Source of the DNA: Ambrosia x helenae
Taxonomy: Eukaryota; Streptophyta; Magnoliopsida; Asterales; Asteraceae
DNA length: 64,000 nt
Direction: 5' to 3'
NCBI GenBank assembly: GCA_030844895.1
Contig: CM061233.1
Coordinates: forward strand, 54,737,453 to 54,801,452
The notes below the pieces were generated by a model. That model was not told the DNA's origin. It saw nothing but the letters and a program-made list of their open reading frames with translations, and did not search any database. Position 1 is the stretch's first letter. Each line of letters begins with the position of its first letter. Shown one piece after another: positions 34,024 to 43,717 of the stretch. Made by a program: the position numbers and the translations under genes.

Positions 34024-34900
34024 GTCTCGGGTTTGAGACAACTTACTTAACTTTTCTAGTCCGGTTTGGGACTACTATTTTCTAGTCCGGTTTGGGGACT
34101 ACTTTTACATCTTGGATTTTGAGATGCTATGACTCCTTGTGTGGGTCGGGTTTTGCTAGTTTCACACTTTGTGTCCTTGATGAACTAAACTGCATTCTAT
34201 CACGGAAGTCCTTCACTATTTACCGAATGAGTTGTTGGGTTATGGCTAGCAGGTTACTAGTTGATAGCGCTATTAGGTTTGACAAACCACACACCGTGCT
34301 AGGAGCCGGTGTGAACTACGACCTTAGATTTTATCATTGTTGATATGCAATGATGGGAGGCAAAAACCAGCTCGCGGGGCGAGTGCATCGTTTGAATAGC
34401 AATTCATTATATCATTGTTTAGTTATCATGAATGGGTTAGCTACCCTTGGCATACGCTGAACTAGTGGTTCTTGGTTTTGGTTATTGACTACTATCTTGG
34501 GTTTGGGAAACCTACACTTTTACTTACCTTACTTTGTGAACTCACCAACTTTATGTTGACACACGATATACATGCTTTTGCAGGTAGTTAGCTTCCGGTG
34601 TCACGATTAGGAAGCACAACACGTTTCACTGCATTTGGGTCTTGGGAATACACCTAAATTACATATCATGCTTTTACGTTTTCTTTCATATGGTTTTAAT
34701 TTGGGTGCGTTGTTTTGCGCAAGGTTTTAAAAGTTTTAAATTTGGTTTACGCTTCCGCAGCTTAACTAAACTTGATTTTTGAAATCGAACTAAATGGTTT
34801 GGGCATTTAGAGTTCGTTCATATGACTTATGGCTATGGGATCCTGGTATGTCATGCGCCTCACGGTATAAACTCCGCAGTGGAAATTTGAGGGTATGACA
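34024..34900 (+). repeat. 5' LTR fragment of element E
   Basis: The left part of the LTR is lost. Bases 34024-34170 match 50208-50381 of fragment F, including a 26-base-period minisatellite with unit CTAGTCCGGTTTGGGACTAC (two units here, three in F). The LTR ends GGGTATGACA at 34900. Confidence 0.7.
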
Positions 34901-34902
34901 GA

Positions 34903-34916
34903 TTAGTATCAGAGCC
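34903..34916 (+). promoter_or_regulatory. Primer-binding site of element E
   Basis: TTAGTATCAGAGCC follows the LTR end. It is a variant of the tRNA-Met-type site used by chromoviruses. The 290 bases after it (34917-35205) hold leader remnants but no gag. Confidence 0.65.
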
Positions 34917-35205
34917 ATTGGTTATAGTGAACTAGGACTGCATGTTGAGTCTAGTCTATAATCATCATAGCATAAGCGTTAGTACACTCACAGCTTAAGT
35001 GCACAACTAGCTTTTGGGCTACATATACTTGCTTAACATGTTATAGGAGATACATATTTCTTTAACACTAAACCCTATATTGGGCACATCTTTGGTCAAG
35101 GACGAGGGCTAGGCCATGTGGCGCATGAATTGAGACTAAAATTCCAACCAGCTTCACGGACGGGGAAGTCGGCAATAGAGTACCAGTGAGGGTACCAACT
35201 GTTAG

Positions 35206-36063
35206 ATGCATGGGAGAGAACCCTTGAAGGAACCCGAACCAATCAAACCCGAAGAAAGCGCATGTGGAGAACTCTTATCCATTCAGGGTGATCGTGGTTG
35301 TGCCATGGTGGGATTCATCTCATTCTTGAAAGCCCATAAGTGCATTAGAAAGGGCTATCCAGCCATTCTGGCTAACATCTCTGACACTCGAGCTGAAGTT
35401 GAAACGAGGATTGAGGACATCCCTGTAGTTCATGATTTCCCAGTTGTCTTTCTAGAGGAAGTACCTGGACTTCCACCTGTTCGTCAAGTGGGGTTCCAAA
35501 TCCATCTTGCACCTGGAGCAGCCCTAGTTGCACGCGCACCATATCGCCTAGCACTAGGCAAACTTCAAGAAATGTCTACCCAACTCCAAGAGCTATTGGA
35601 TAGGAGTTTTATTAGACCTAGTTCTTCACCTTGGGGAGCCTCAATCCTATTTGTTAAGAAGAAGGATGGGAGATTCCGCATGTGTATTGACTATTGAGAA
35701 CTGAACAAGGTGACTGTTAAGAACCGTTACCTAACACCACGTATTGATGACTTGTTTGACCAGCTCCAAGGATCGAGCTTATGTTCCAAAATTGACTTAA
35801 GGTCAGGATAATATCAACTAAGAGTCCGAGGGGAGGAAGTAGCCAAGACAGCTTTCCGAACTCGCTATGGACATTATGAGTTTTTGGTAATGCCATTTGG
35901 GCTAACCAATGCACCGGCAGTGTTCATGGATCTTATGAACCGCGTGTGTAAGTCCTATTTGGACAAATTCGTCATAGTGTTCATTGATGACATATTAATC
36001 CATTCCAAGAGCAAGCATGAGCAACACCTGCAGCTGATCTTGGAACTCTTGAGGAATGAGCAG
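35206..36063 (+). pseudogene. pol: Reverse transcriptase of element E
   Basis: The sequence opens in the protease-RT linker (VPGLPPVRQVGFQIHL) and enters RT with KKKDGRFRMCIDY. A stop at 35695-35697 and another near 35808 interrupt it. MPFGLTNAPAVFMDLMN and the catalytic VFIDDIL box (about 35979) follow. The frame ends at 36063, and sequence between this point and RNase H has been deleted. Confidence 0.8.
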
Positions 36064-36069
36064 TGATTT

Positions 36070-37372
36070 TTGCTCTAAAGATTTGGAGGCATTATCTTTA
36101 TGGAATGAAGTGTACGATCTTCACTGATCACAAGAGCCTCCAACACACATTCGATCAGAAGGAGCTGAACATGCGACAACGTTGATGGGTCGAGCTTCTG
36201 AATGATTATGACTTTGCTGTCATCTAGGGAAAGCTAACGTAGTAGCAGATGCCCTCAGTCATAAGGAAAGGAAACCCAAGTGGGTGGGAGCCTTACAACT
36301 CACTACCCATTCTAATCTTCCTGATAAGATTCAAGAAGCCCATGTTGAGGCTTTGAAAGAAGAAAACGTCGAGCTTGAAACCTTGCACGGTGCTGATAAG
36401 CACCTGGAACTGAATTCGGATGGTCTTTAGTACTTCATGAATTGAGTCTAGATTCCATGTTTTGGAGATCTTAGGCAACTCGTGCTTGACGTAGCTCACA
36501 CATCTCATTATTCGGTACATCCTGGTTCGGATAAGATGTACCAAGATCTTAAAACTCTCTACTGGTGGCCAAACATGAAAGATGGGATAGCCACTTATGT
36601 CAATAAGTGCTTGACTTGTGCAAAGGTTAAGATTGAATATTAGAAACCTTTAGGCTTACTCCAGCAACCGGGAATTCCCATGTGGAAATGGGATGGGATT
36701 TCCATGGACTTTATCACCAAACTTCCTAAAACACCCAGCAGGCACGATATGATTTGGCGTCATTGTTGACCGTTTGACCAAATCAGTGCATTTCTTGGCA
36801 ATTAAGGAGACGGACAAGTTGGAACGTCTAGCTGCCCTATATATTAAGGAAGTTGTCTCTAGGCATGGGGTGCTTACTTCTATTATATCGGATCGCGACT
36901 TGGAATTTACTTCTCGTTTTTTTGGACTACTCTCCAAGATGCTTTGGGGACTCACTTAGATATGAGCACAGCCTATCACCCAAAAACTGATGGACAAAGT
37001 GAACGTACCATCCAAACATTGGAAGATCTGCTACGAGCATGCGTGGTAGACTTTGGCAACAGTTGGGATAAGCACTTGCCTTTAATCGAATTCTCGTATA
37101 ACAACAGTTATCACACTTCCATTCAGTATACACCTTTTGAGGCACTATATGGACGCAAGTACAGGTATCCCATCTGTTGGACTGAAGTTGGGGATAGCCA
37201 GCTGACAGGTCCCAAACTCGTGCACGAAACTTCTGAGAAGATAGTGCAAATCAGAAACCCGATGGCTGCTGCTCGTGATCGACAGAAAAGCTACGCTGAT
37301 AAACGTAGGAAACCTTTGGAGTTCCAGATTGGGGACAAGGTACTATTAAAGGTGTCACCTTGGAGGGTATGA
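36070..37372 (+). pseudogene. pol: RNase H remnant and integrase of element E
   Basis: RNase H survives as IFTDHKSLQ and VVADALSHKERK pieces. The integrase zinc domain (HTSHYSVHPGSDKMYQDLK, then CLTCAK) lies at about 36498-36630. The core follows in two frames, with catalytic sequence in AYHPKTDGQSERT (about 36969-37007). Several stops and frameshifts disable it. Confidence 0.75.
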
Positions 37373-37801
37373 TACGCTTTGGGAAACGGGGAAAGTTGAA
37401 CCCGCGATATGTCGGACCATTCGAGATTGTCAAAAGGATTGGTCCAGTAACTTACAGGTTAAACCTACTTAATAAACTCAGTGTGGTACACGATGTATCC
37501 CACGTATCGTATCGAATCTAATGGAATTCCTTTTGGATACAACACTGGTGGTGCCACTGGAGGAAATCCAGGTGGACGATCAGCTACAGTTCATGGAAGA
37601 ACCACTGGAGATCCTTGAGCGGGGCGTCAAGAAACTCAGACAGAGCACTATACCTATTGTTAAGGTGCGATGGAATTCTCGTCTAGGACCGGAATATACG
37701 TGGTAACGTAGAGATCAAATGCGGCTCAAACACCCACATCTCTTTGTTGAACCTGAACCCGTGCATAGATCAAACGCTGAACATAAAGCAGCTCGCTCAA
37801 A
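37373..37801 (+). pseudogene. Chromodomain end of element E
   Basis: The frame 37521-37706 has PLEEIQVDDQLQF, then ILERGVKKLRQSTIPIVKV and WNSRLGPEYTW, the C-terminal chromodomain that targets chromoviruses to heterochromatin. One stop at 37704-37706 replaces the residue after the Trp; matching sequence continues to about 37801. Confidence 0.75.
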
Positions 37802-37810
37802 GTGAATTTT

Positions 37811-38500
37811 GGGGCAAAATTCCTTTCAACTTGGGGATGATGTGACATCCGGGAACCAAGCACACAATGTTAAGCTGGCTTTATTGTTTACTTACCGAAT
37901 TTCAGGACCAAATTCTTTTCAACTTGGGGATGATGTGATACCCGGCAATTTCAGGTTCTTACTTTAACTAGACTCTAGTCAACTTGTACTTACATTCCTT
38001 GCATTCTACCTAACTAGGGTTAGTTAGGAGAGTCACCTGATACACGGTTATAGGTGAATAACTGCGTACACGAGTCTTGAACCCTGAACGTTGGTGAAAC
38101 AACAAAACAAATTATTGTATAATAATTCGTTTGATATTATTTGCAATTATGTGCTTATTTGAAGTTTTATATGTGAACTTATGTGACGTTACATGTTATT
38201 ACGCAAAAACACGGTATCAAGCGCGTAACCGACAATTGACAGACAGAGGATCGTATATATATAAGTTATAAAATATTGGGATAAATATTTTATAGATTTA
38301 TTATATTTTAAATGTAAACTATTACGCGAAATTATTTATAGTTAAACGAAACTAATTTTTGTACGCAAGTATACGAGACCGGGTCCGTAACCCACTATGG
38401 TCAGGCCAAAAGTTATAAACTAGTTATAAAATATTTGGGTTAAATATTTTATGGATTAATTATTATATATGATATATATATATATATATATATAATATTA
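37811..38500 (+). repeat. Polypurine tract and 3' LTR of element E, with a duplicated start
   Basis: TTGGGGATGA is followed by TGTGACATCC at 37841. About 90 bases later the block CTTTTCAACTTGGGGATGATG recurs in near-identical form and is followed by TGATACCCGG (about 37937). The AT-rich LTR body then runs to about 38500. A TA microsatellite lies at about 38467-38494. Confidence 0.6.
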
Positions 38501-38929
38501 GTAAAAAAATTAACTATATATCAATTCAAATTGGCCATGAATAGTATCTAACTAAGGTTCGGTTATACTTAACTAAACTACGGTTAGCTTCTTTTGTCTT
38601 CTTTACCTTCCAAAGTTGAGTGCTATGTTGACCAATCTTTAACATTTCTTGATCAACTCAACTTATTAGTATAATTTACACTATTTTTAAAAATCAAATA
38701 AATTAAAGAATCATATACGTGGAGCCATTTCATGATATATATATATATATACACACACCTATATACTCCGAAAATCATACCTATTATTGACACTACTCCA
38801 CGTGTGAACCTCCATGCAAACCCCAAAGTAACCATACATATTAGAATATAAATATAAGGTACACCATATGTTTCTTCTAATAACATATCCAGCTAGCACC
38901 ACCACATCCAATCAACACAAAAACCTACA
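38500..38929 (+). promoter_or_regulatory. Seed-type promoter of the albumin-like gene
   Basis: A G-box CACGTG (38799-38804), an RY element CATGCA (38813-38818) and a TATA box TATAAATATA (38847-38856) precede the ATG at 38930. RY plus G-box close to the TATA box is the usual arrangement in seed storage protein promoters. A TA/CA microsatellite lies at about 38735-38758. The left limit is unknown, and part may be residual LTR of E. Confidence 0.5.
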
Positions 38930-39001
38930 ATGGCAAAACTAACACTTATCTTGCTCACCTTTGCCACCCTTGTAGCCTTCGCTGGAGCACACAAAACCAC
39001 C
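38930..39001 (+). pseudogene. 5' end of a 2S albumin-like gene (signal peptide), split by element D
   Basis: ATG at 38930 encodes 24 residues before retroelement sequence begins: MAKLTLILLTFATLVAFAG then AHKTT. This is a textbook secretory signal peptide, and its Ala/Leu/Phe-rich style and short Thr-rich start fit the prepro-albumins of composite plants. The gene resumes at 48375 on the far side of element D. Recognition is from style plus promoter plus the continuation, so the exact family (2S albumin or a PawS-like relative) is inference. An unrelated small secreted protein remains possible. Confidence 0.55.
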
Positions 39002-39699
39002 AGCAGATGTTGAAACATCTGTTGAAAAGAAGGTTGTAAAAGGGAAAAAGAAAGAAAAGTCTGTCCACTTGTTCTGTGATTTCTGTGAAAAGAAGAATCA
39101 TGTTAATAAAAACTGTTTTCTTCTAAAAGCATATATATAAACAAAGGAACAAGTGCATGTGATTCCAAGGCCACATGTTCAATATGTGGTAAAAAGAATC
39201 ATAAAACCAAAGAGTGTCTGTATCTCAAAAATTTTAATGTCAAAATACAAGAGTACAAGGCTAAAACTCTTGCAAGTCAGGTGGTGAGTACTTCAAAAGG
39301 AAACAGACTTTTACACCAGTCCAAACATCTGTTACCAAAAGTCTTGAAACATCTGCTCCCAGAGATGTCCAAGTAACAGATGCTCCACCCACAAGCAAGT
39401 ACCCAAGAGGATATGGACAACCACCATGTCATAATCTGTCACATGTTTATGAGGAACCAAAAAGACCTTCTAAACCAAGAGTGAACAGAAATCCCTATGG
39501 GTATTATCATCTGTCTGGAAGTGATCAAACAACTGTTGCCCCAAGTGTTGACATTCAAGCACTTGCAAATTATCAGCAACAGTTGTTGAACTTGATTCAA
39601 AAACTAATTCAAACCACTAATCACCTTCCCAAGCTTGAGTCTGAAAAGTTTGTGGACCCATCCAAAGCCAACTTGGCTTTGGACACTCACCAAAACTAA
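39002..39699 (+). pseudogene. gag: gag C-terminal part of element D
   Basis: Two zinc knuckles are visible: FCDFCEKKNHVNKNC (about 39075-39119) and CSICGKKNHKTKEC (about 39176-39217). A stop near 39137 and frame changes lie between and after them. The last frame, 39481-39699, ends at the TAA at 39697-39699. Confidence 0.75.
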
Positions 39700-39714
39700 T
39701 TCATTACTGCTGTG

Positions 39715-41416
39715 CAGGGAGCTTCTGCTTGTTTAGATAGTCTTTAGTATGTAGATAGTGGAGGCTCCAGGCACATGACAGGATGTAGAGCCCTTCTTCT
39801 GGACTTCTTAGCTCATGGAGGGGTGATATATCCTTTGGTAATGATTCAAAAGGTAAGGTGTTGGGTTCAGGGACTGTTCAGGCTGGGAAACTCAAGTTTG
39901 AAAATGTCAATCTTATTGATAATCTTAAATTTAATCTTCTTAGTGTTTCACAAATGAGTTACAAAGGTTATGGCTCATTCTTCACTAAGAAAACTTGTAA
40001 GATTATTGGGCCAGAAGTGGTGAAAAAGATTGATACCATCATTGCTGAGAGCAAAGCACAACTTGTTGCTCATAGGAGTGGCAATGTGTATGTAGTTGAT
40101 ATGTTGAAAGACAATCCTATGGCAAATGTCTGCTTGTTTTCTGCTGCCTCCACAAAGGAAACAAAATTGTGGCATAGGAGACTGGGTCATACCAACCTTC
40201 AAACTATCAACTCACTCTCCAAACAAAGCCTTGTCAGAGGTTTACCATCAAAAGAATTCAAATGTGATGAGCATTGTGTTTCCTGTCTAAAAGGAAAACA
40301 ACATAAAAGCTCTTACAAATCCATTGATGAGTCCAAAACAAGTCAATGTCTACAATTGTTGCACATGGATTTGTTTGGCCCAGTTAAAATCATGAGTCTA
40401 AGAAGAAAAAGATTTTGTCTTTTCATAATTGATGATTTTTCTAGGATTACATGGACTTAATTTTTACACTCTAAGGATGACACTGTAGGTATCTTGAAGG
40501 ACTTTGTCACCAAAGTTGAAAAACAATATGACTTGCCAGTAAAAGTCTTTAGAAGTGACAATGGAACAGAGTTTAAAAATAAGGAGTTGGATGACTTCTG
40601 TGTGTCAAAAGGGATTGTGAGGCAGTATAGCATCCCAAGAACACCAGAGCAAAATGGGGTGGTTGAGAGGAAAAATAGAACTCTTATTGAAGCTGCAAGA
40701 ACCATGCTAACAGATTCTGGTTTGCCACTGTCCTTCTGGGCAGAAGCTGTAAACACTGCTTGCTATGTTCAAAACAGAGTTTTGATCAACCCAAGAAATC
40801 AAAAGACTGCTTATGAAATTTTGTTCAAAATCAAACCATTAATCTCATTTTTTAAAATCTTTGGCTGCCCATGTTTCATTTTAAATCTCAAAGATTCCAT
40901 TTCAAAATTTGTAGCCAAAGTAGATTGTGGATACTTTCTGGGATATTCTTCTACTGCCAAGGTCTATAAAGTGTTTAACACAAGGACCAGGACAATAGAA
41001 GAAACTCTGAATGTAAAGTTCAATGAACTTTCATCCCTAAAAATCCCAGCAAATCCTACTGAGTTGTTTGATTTAGATAAATTCAAATTTGAAGATATCA
41101 CTGTTAAAACTAACAATGCAGGTACTCCACAATCTCCACAACAAGATTACAGAACAGATGTTGTGATCCCAAGTCACTATAAAATCTATTCTGCATCAGA
41201 GGAAGCAGCTGTTCAAAACAACTGTCAAAACTCTGTCACAGCTGAGTCAACCACTGTTGGCCAGTCTTACCCTCAAACTAGTGCTTCACCCTTCACATCC
41301 ACTGCACAATCATCGTTGACAAAAGTCAAACATCTGTTGAAAAAAGTCAGTCCAGTTTTACACCACTTGGACCCATTCCCCCACTTCCATTTCAAACATC
41401 TGATGGCACTACAGAA
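39715..41416 (+). pseudogene. pol: pol of element D: protease and integrase
   Basis: Protease has YVDSGGSRHMTG (about 39750), preceded by a stop at 39747, and a frame change near 39850. The integrase zinc domain is intact (LWHRRLGHTN, CVSCLKGKQHK). A stop at 40458-40460 falls after the first catalytic Asp (FIIDDFSRI). The core continues with FRSDNGTEF and NGVVERKNRTL. The linker, Pro/Ser/Thr-rich and full of ACATCTGTT words, shifts frame near 41330. Confidence 0.85.
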
Positions 41417-43141
41417 GTGCAAACAGATGTTACATCAACAGAGTCACCAATCCTCTGTCCTTCACCACAAAATGCCATCATACCATATCAGGGAGATCTA
41501 ATCTACCTAAGACCTCATCCACCAGACCAAATCATTGGCAACATCAGAGAGGGTGTGCTAATAAGAAGCCAATCCTCAAATATCTGTCTTTTTGCAGGTT
41601 TCCTATCTCTCACACAACCTGTCAAGTACCAAGAGGCACTAAAAGACAACAGTTGGGTAGAAGCTATGCAAGAAGAGCTCCTTCAGTTTAAAAGACAACA
41701 AGTATGGGAACTTGTACCACTTCCTAAGGATGTTTGTCCAATAGGTACAAAGTGGGTCTTCAAAAACAAAACTGATGAAAGGGGTATAGTTGTCAAGAAT
41801 AAAGCCAGGCTTGTGGTTCAAGGCTTCAGACAAGAAGAAGGAATAGACTATGATGAAACCATTGCTCCTGTAGCAAGGTTAGAAGCTATCAGACTCTTTC
41901 TAGCCTTTGCTGTCAACCACAACATCAAGGTGTATCAAATGGATATCAAATGTGCCTTCCTATATGGCAAAATTCAGGAGGAGGTCTATGTATGTCAACC
42001 ACCTGGTTTTGAAGACACATTCCATCCTGATCATGTCTACAAGCTTAATAAAGCTTTGTATGGACTCAAGCAAGCACCTAGGGCCTGGTATGCAACTCTT
42101 TCCACCTTTCTCTTATCCATTGGTTTCACAAGAGGTAAAATTGATAAAACCTTATTTTTGAAATGGAGAGGAAAAAACTTAATGATTGTTCAAATATATG
42201 TGGATGACATCATTTTTTGATCCACATGTAACAAAATGTGTGAAGAGTTTAGGGAACTCATGACAGCAGAGTTTGAAATGAGTGCTATGGGTGAACTTCA
42301 GTGTTTCCTTGGTCTCCAAGTGAAGCAGCTGCAAAATGACACATTCATTCATCAAAATAAATATGTGAAAAAAATGTTAACTAGATTCGAGATGAATGAC
42401 TGTAAGCCATGTAGTACAACCATGAGTACAGTCAAGCTACTCACTATTGATGACAAGGATGAACTGGTTGACCAAACACATTACAGATGCATGATTGGGT
42501 CTTTATTGTATTTAACTACATCTAGGCCAGACATTATGTTTGCCACTTGTGTTTGTGCAAGATCCCAGGCTTCACCCAGAAAGTCAAACCTTATTGCTGT
42601 GAAAAGGATATTCAGATACCTAAAAGGTGCTCCCACACTTGGTATCTGGTATCCTGCTAATGGAAACATTGAGCTTTCAGGTTATTCAGATAGTGATTTT
42701 GCTGGCTGCCACACCACAAGGAAGTCTACATCTGGAGGGTGCCAGTTTCTAGGGAATGCCTTAGTCTCTTGGCAAAGCAAAAAACAAGCAGCTGTTTCAA
42801 CCTCAACAGCTGAGGCTGAATACATTGCTGCTGCAAGCTGTACAGCTCAACTCATGTGGCTTCAAAATCAATTGCTGGATTTTGGGATAACTGCACTAAA
42901 GACTCCACTCATGTTGGACAGTCAAGCTGCTGAAAATATCATCAAGAATCCAGTTTCTCACTCAACCACCAAGCACATAGACATCAGACATCATTTTGTC
43001 AGGGATAGCTATGAAAAAGGTTTGATTTCTCTGCACCATGTTCCAACAGAGGATCAGTTGGCAGATGTGTTGACAAAAGCTTTAGACACATCTACCTTTA
43101 CAAATCTGATTTCTAGAATTGGTATGCTAAACATGGACTAA
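41417..43141 (+). pseudogene. pol: pol of element D: reverse transcriptase and RNase H
   Basis: The frame is open from about 41417 to 43141 except for one stop at 42218-42220, immediately after YVDDIIF, where a Gly codon has become TGA. The first catalytic Asp is kept (QMDIKCAFLYG, about 41935). RNase H is complete: SDSDFAGC, the Glu of STAEAEYIA, the Asp of LDSQAAE, and HIDIRHHFVRD. One reversion-sized lesion separates this stretch from an intact RT-RNase H. Confidence 0.9.
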
Positions 43142-43717
43142 AACAATAAAAGTGTTTTCAATAAAACCTTAAAATGTTTCAGAAAATCAAAATCCATCCT
43201 TAAAAATAGCCTTTTGGTTGAAAAATCTGTTAAGGATAAAACAACCACTATTTCATCCATTCTATCCACTGTTAAGTTGAAAAATCTGTTTCAAACATCT
43301 GATCAGATAAAACAACCACTGCTTGGTTGAAAAATCTGTTTCAAACCTCTGATCAGATAAAACAACTGTATTATTATCTATATATATATACATCTATACA
43401 TATATACATATATCTATCTAGATTAAAAATAATCAAGTGCTGTTAGCATCAGCACTTTGGTAAAGCAACAGCTGTTTGCATCAGATCTTTGGCAACAGCT
43501 GTACACCACCAGATGTTTCACCATCAGATGTTTGCCACGTCTGCTCCTACAAGCAGCTTTTTGGCCACATCAGCGGTTTCACCAGAGCCTATAAAAACCC
43601 TGTTTTATCACAACAATCGTTACACTGTCTCATTGTATTCAAAATACTGAAACCGCCTTCTTCATTCTCAAACCCTTACTCTAATTCCACTCACTCTCTC
43701 ACTCGGAATCCATTACA
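43142..43717 (+). promoter_or_regulatory. Spacer of element D with an internal TATA box before ORF3
   Basis: A roughly 47-base repeat (GTTGAAAAATCTGTTTCAAA plus CTCTGATCAGATAAAACAAC) occurs twice at 43275-43367, followed by a TA-rich microsatellite (43376-43425) and a run of CAGATGTT/AACAGCTG words. A consensus TATA box, CTATAAAAA, lies at 43589-43597, about 120 bases before the ORF3 ATG at 43718, with a CT/CA-rich leader between. This looks like an independent plant promoter. Confidence 0.5.

Larger units (their letters stand above)
34024..38500 (+). mobile_element. Element E: deleted Ty3/gypsy chromovirus (Tekay-like)
   Basis: The order is: 5' LTR fragment, primer-binding site, part of protease-RT linker and RT, RNase H remnant, integrase, chromodomain, polypurine tract, 3' LTR. 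Gag and protease are missing, and so is the part of RT after the FIDD box. The chromodomain and the TGTGACATCC LTR start point to the Tekay (Del) chromovirus lineage. The right limit is approximate because the two LTR pieces hardly overlap. No target duplication was found. Confidence 0.75.

Noticed and set aside
34092..34343. Cys/Leu-rich frame in the LTR of E
   Set aside because: It lies entirely in LTR sequence upstream of the primer-binding site.
43275..43367. CRISPR-like repeat
   Set aside because: Only two units, no uniform spacers, inside a plant retroelement spacer.
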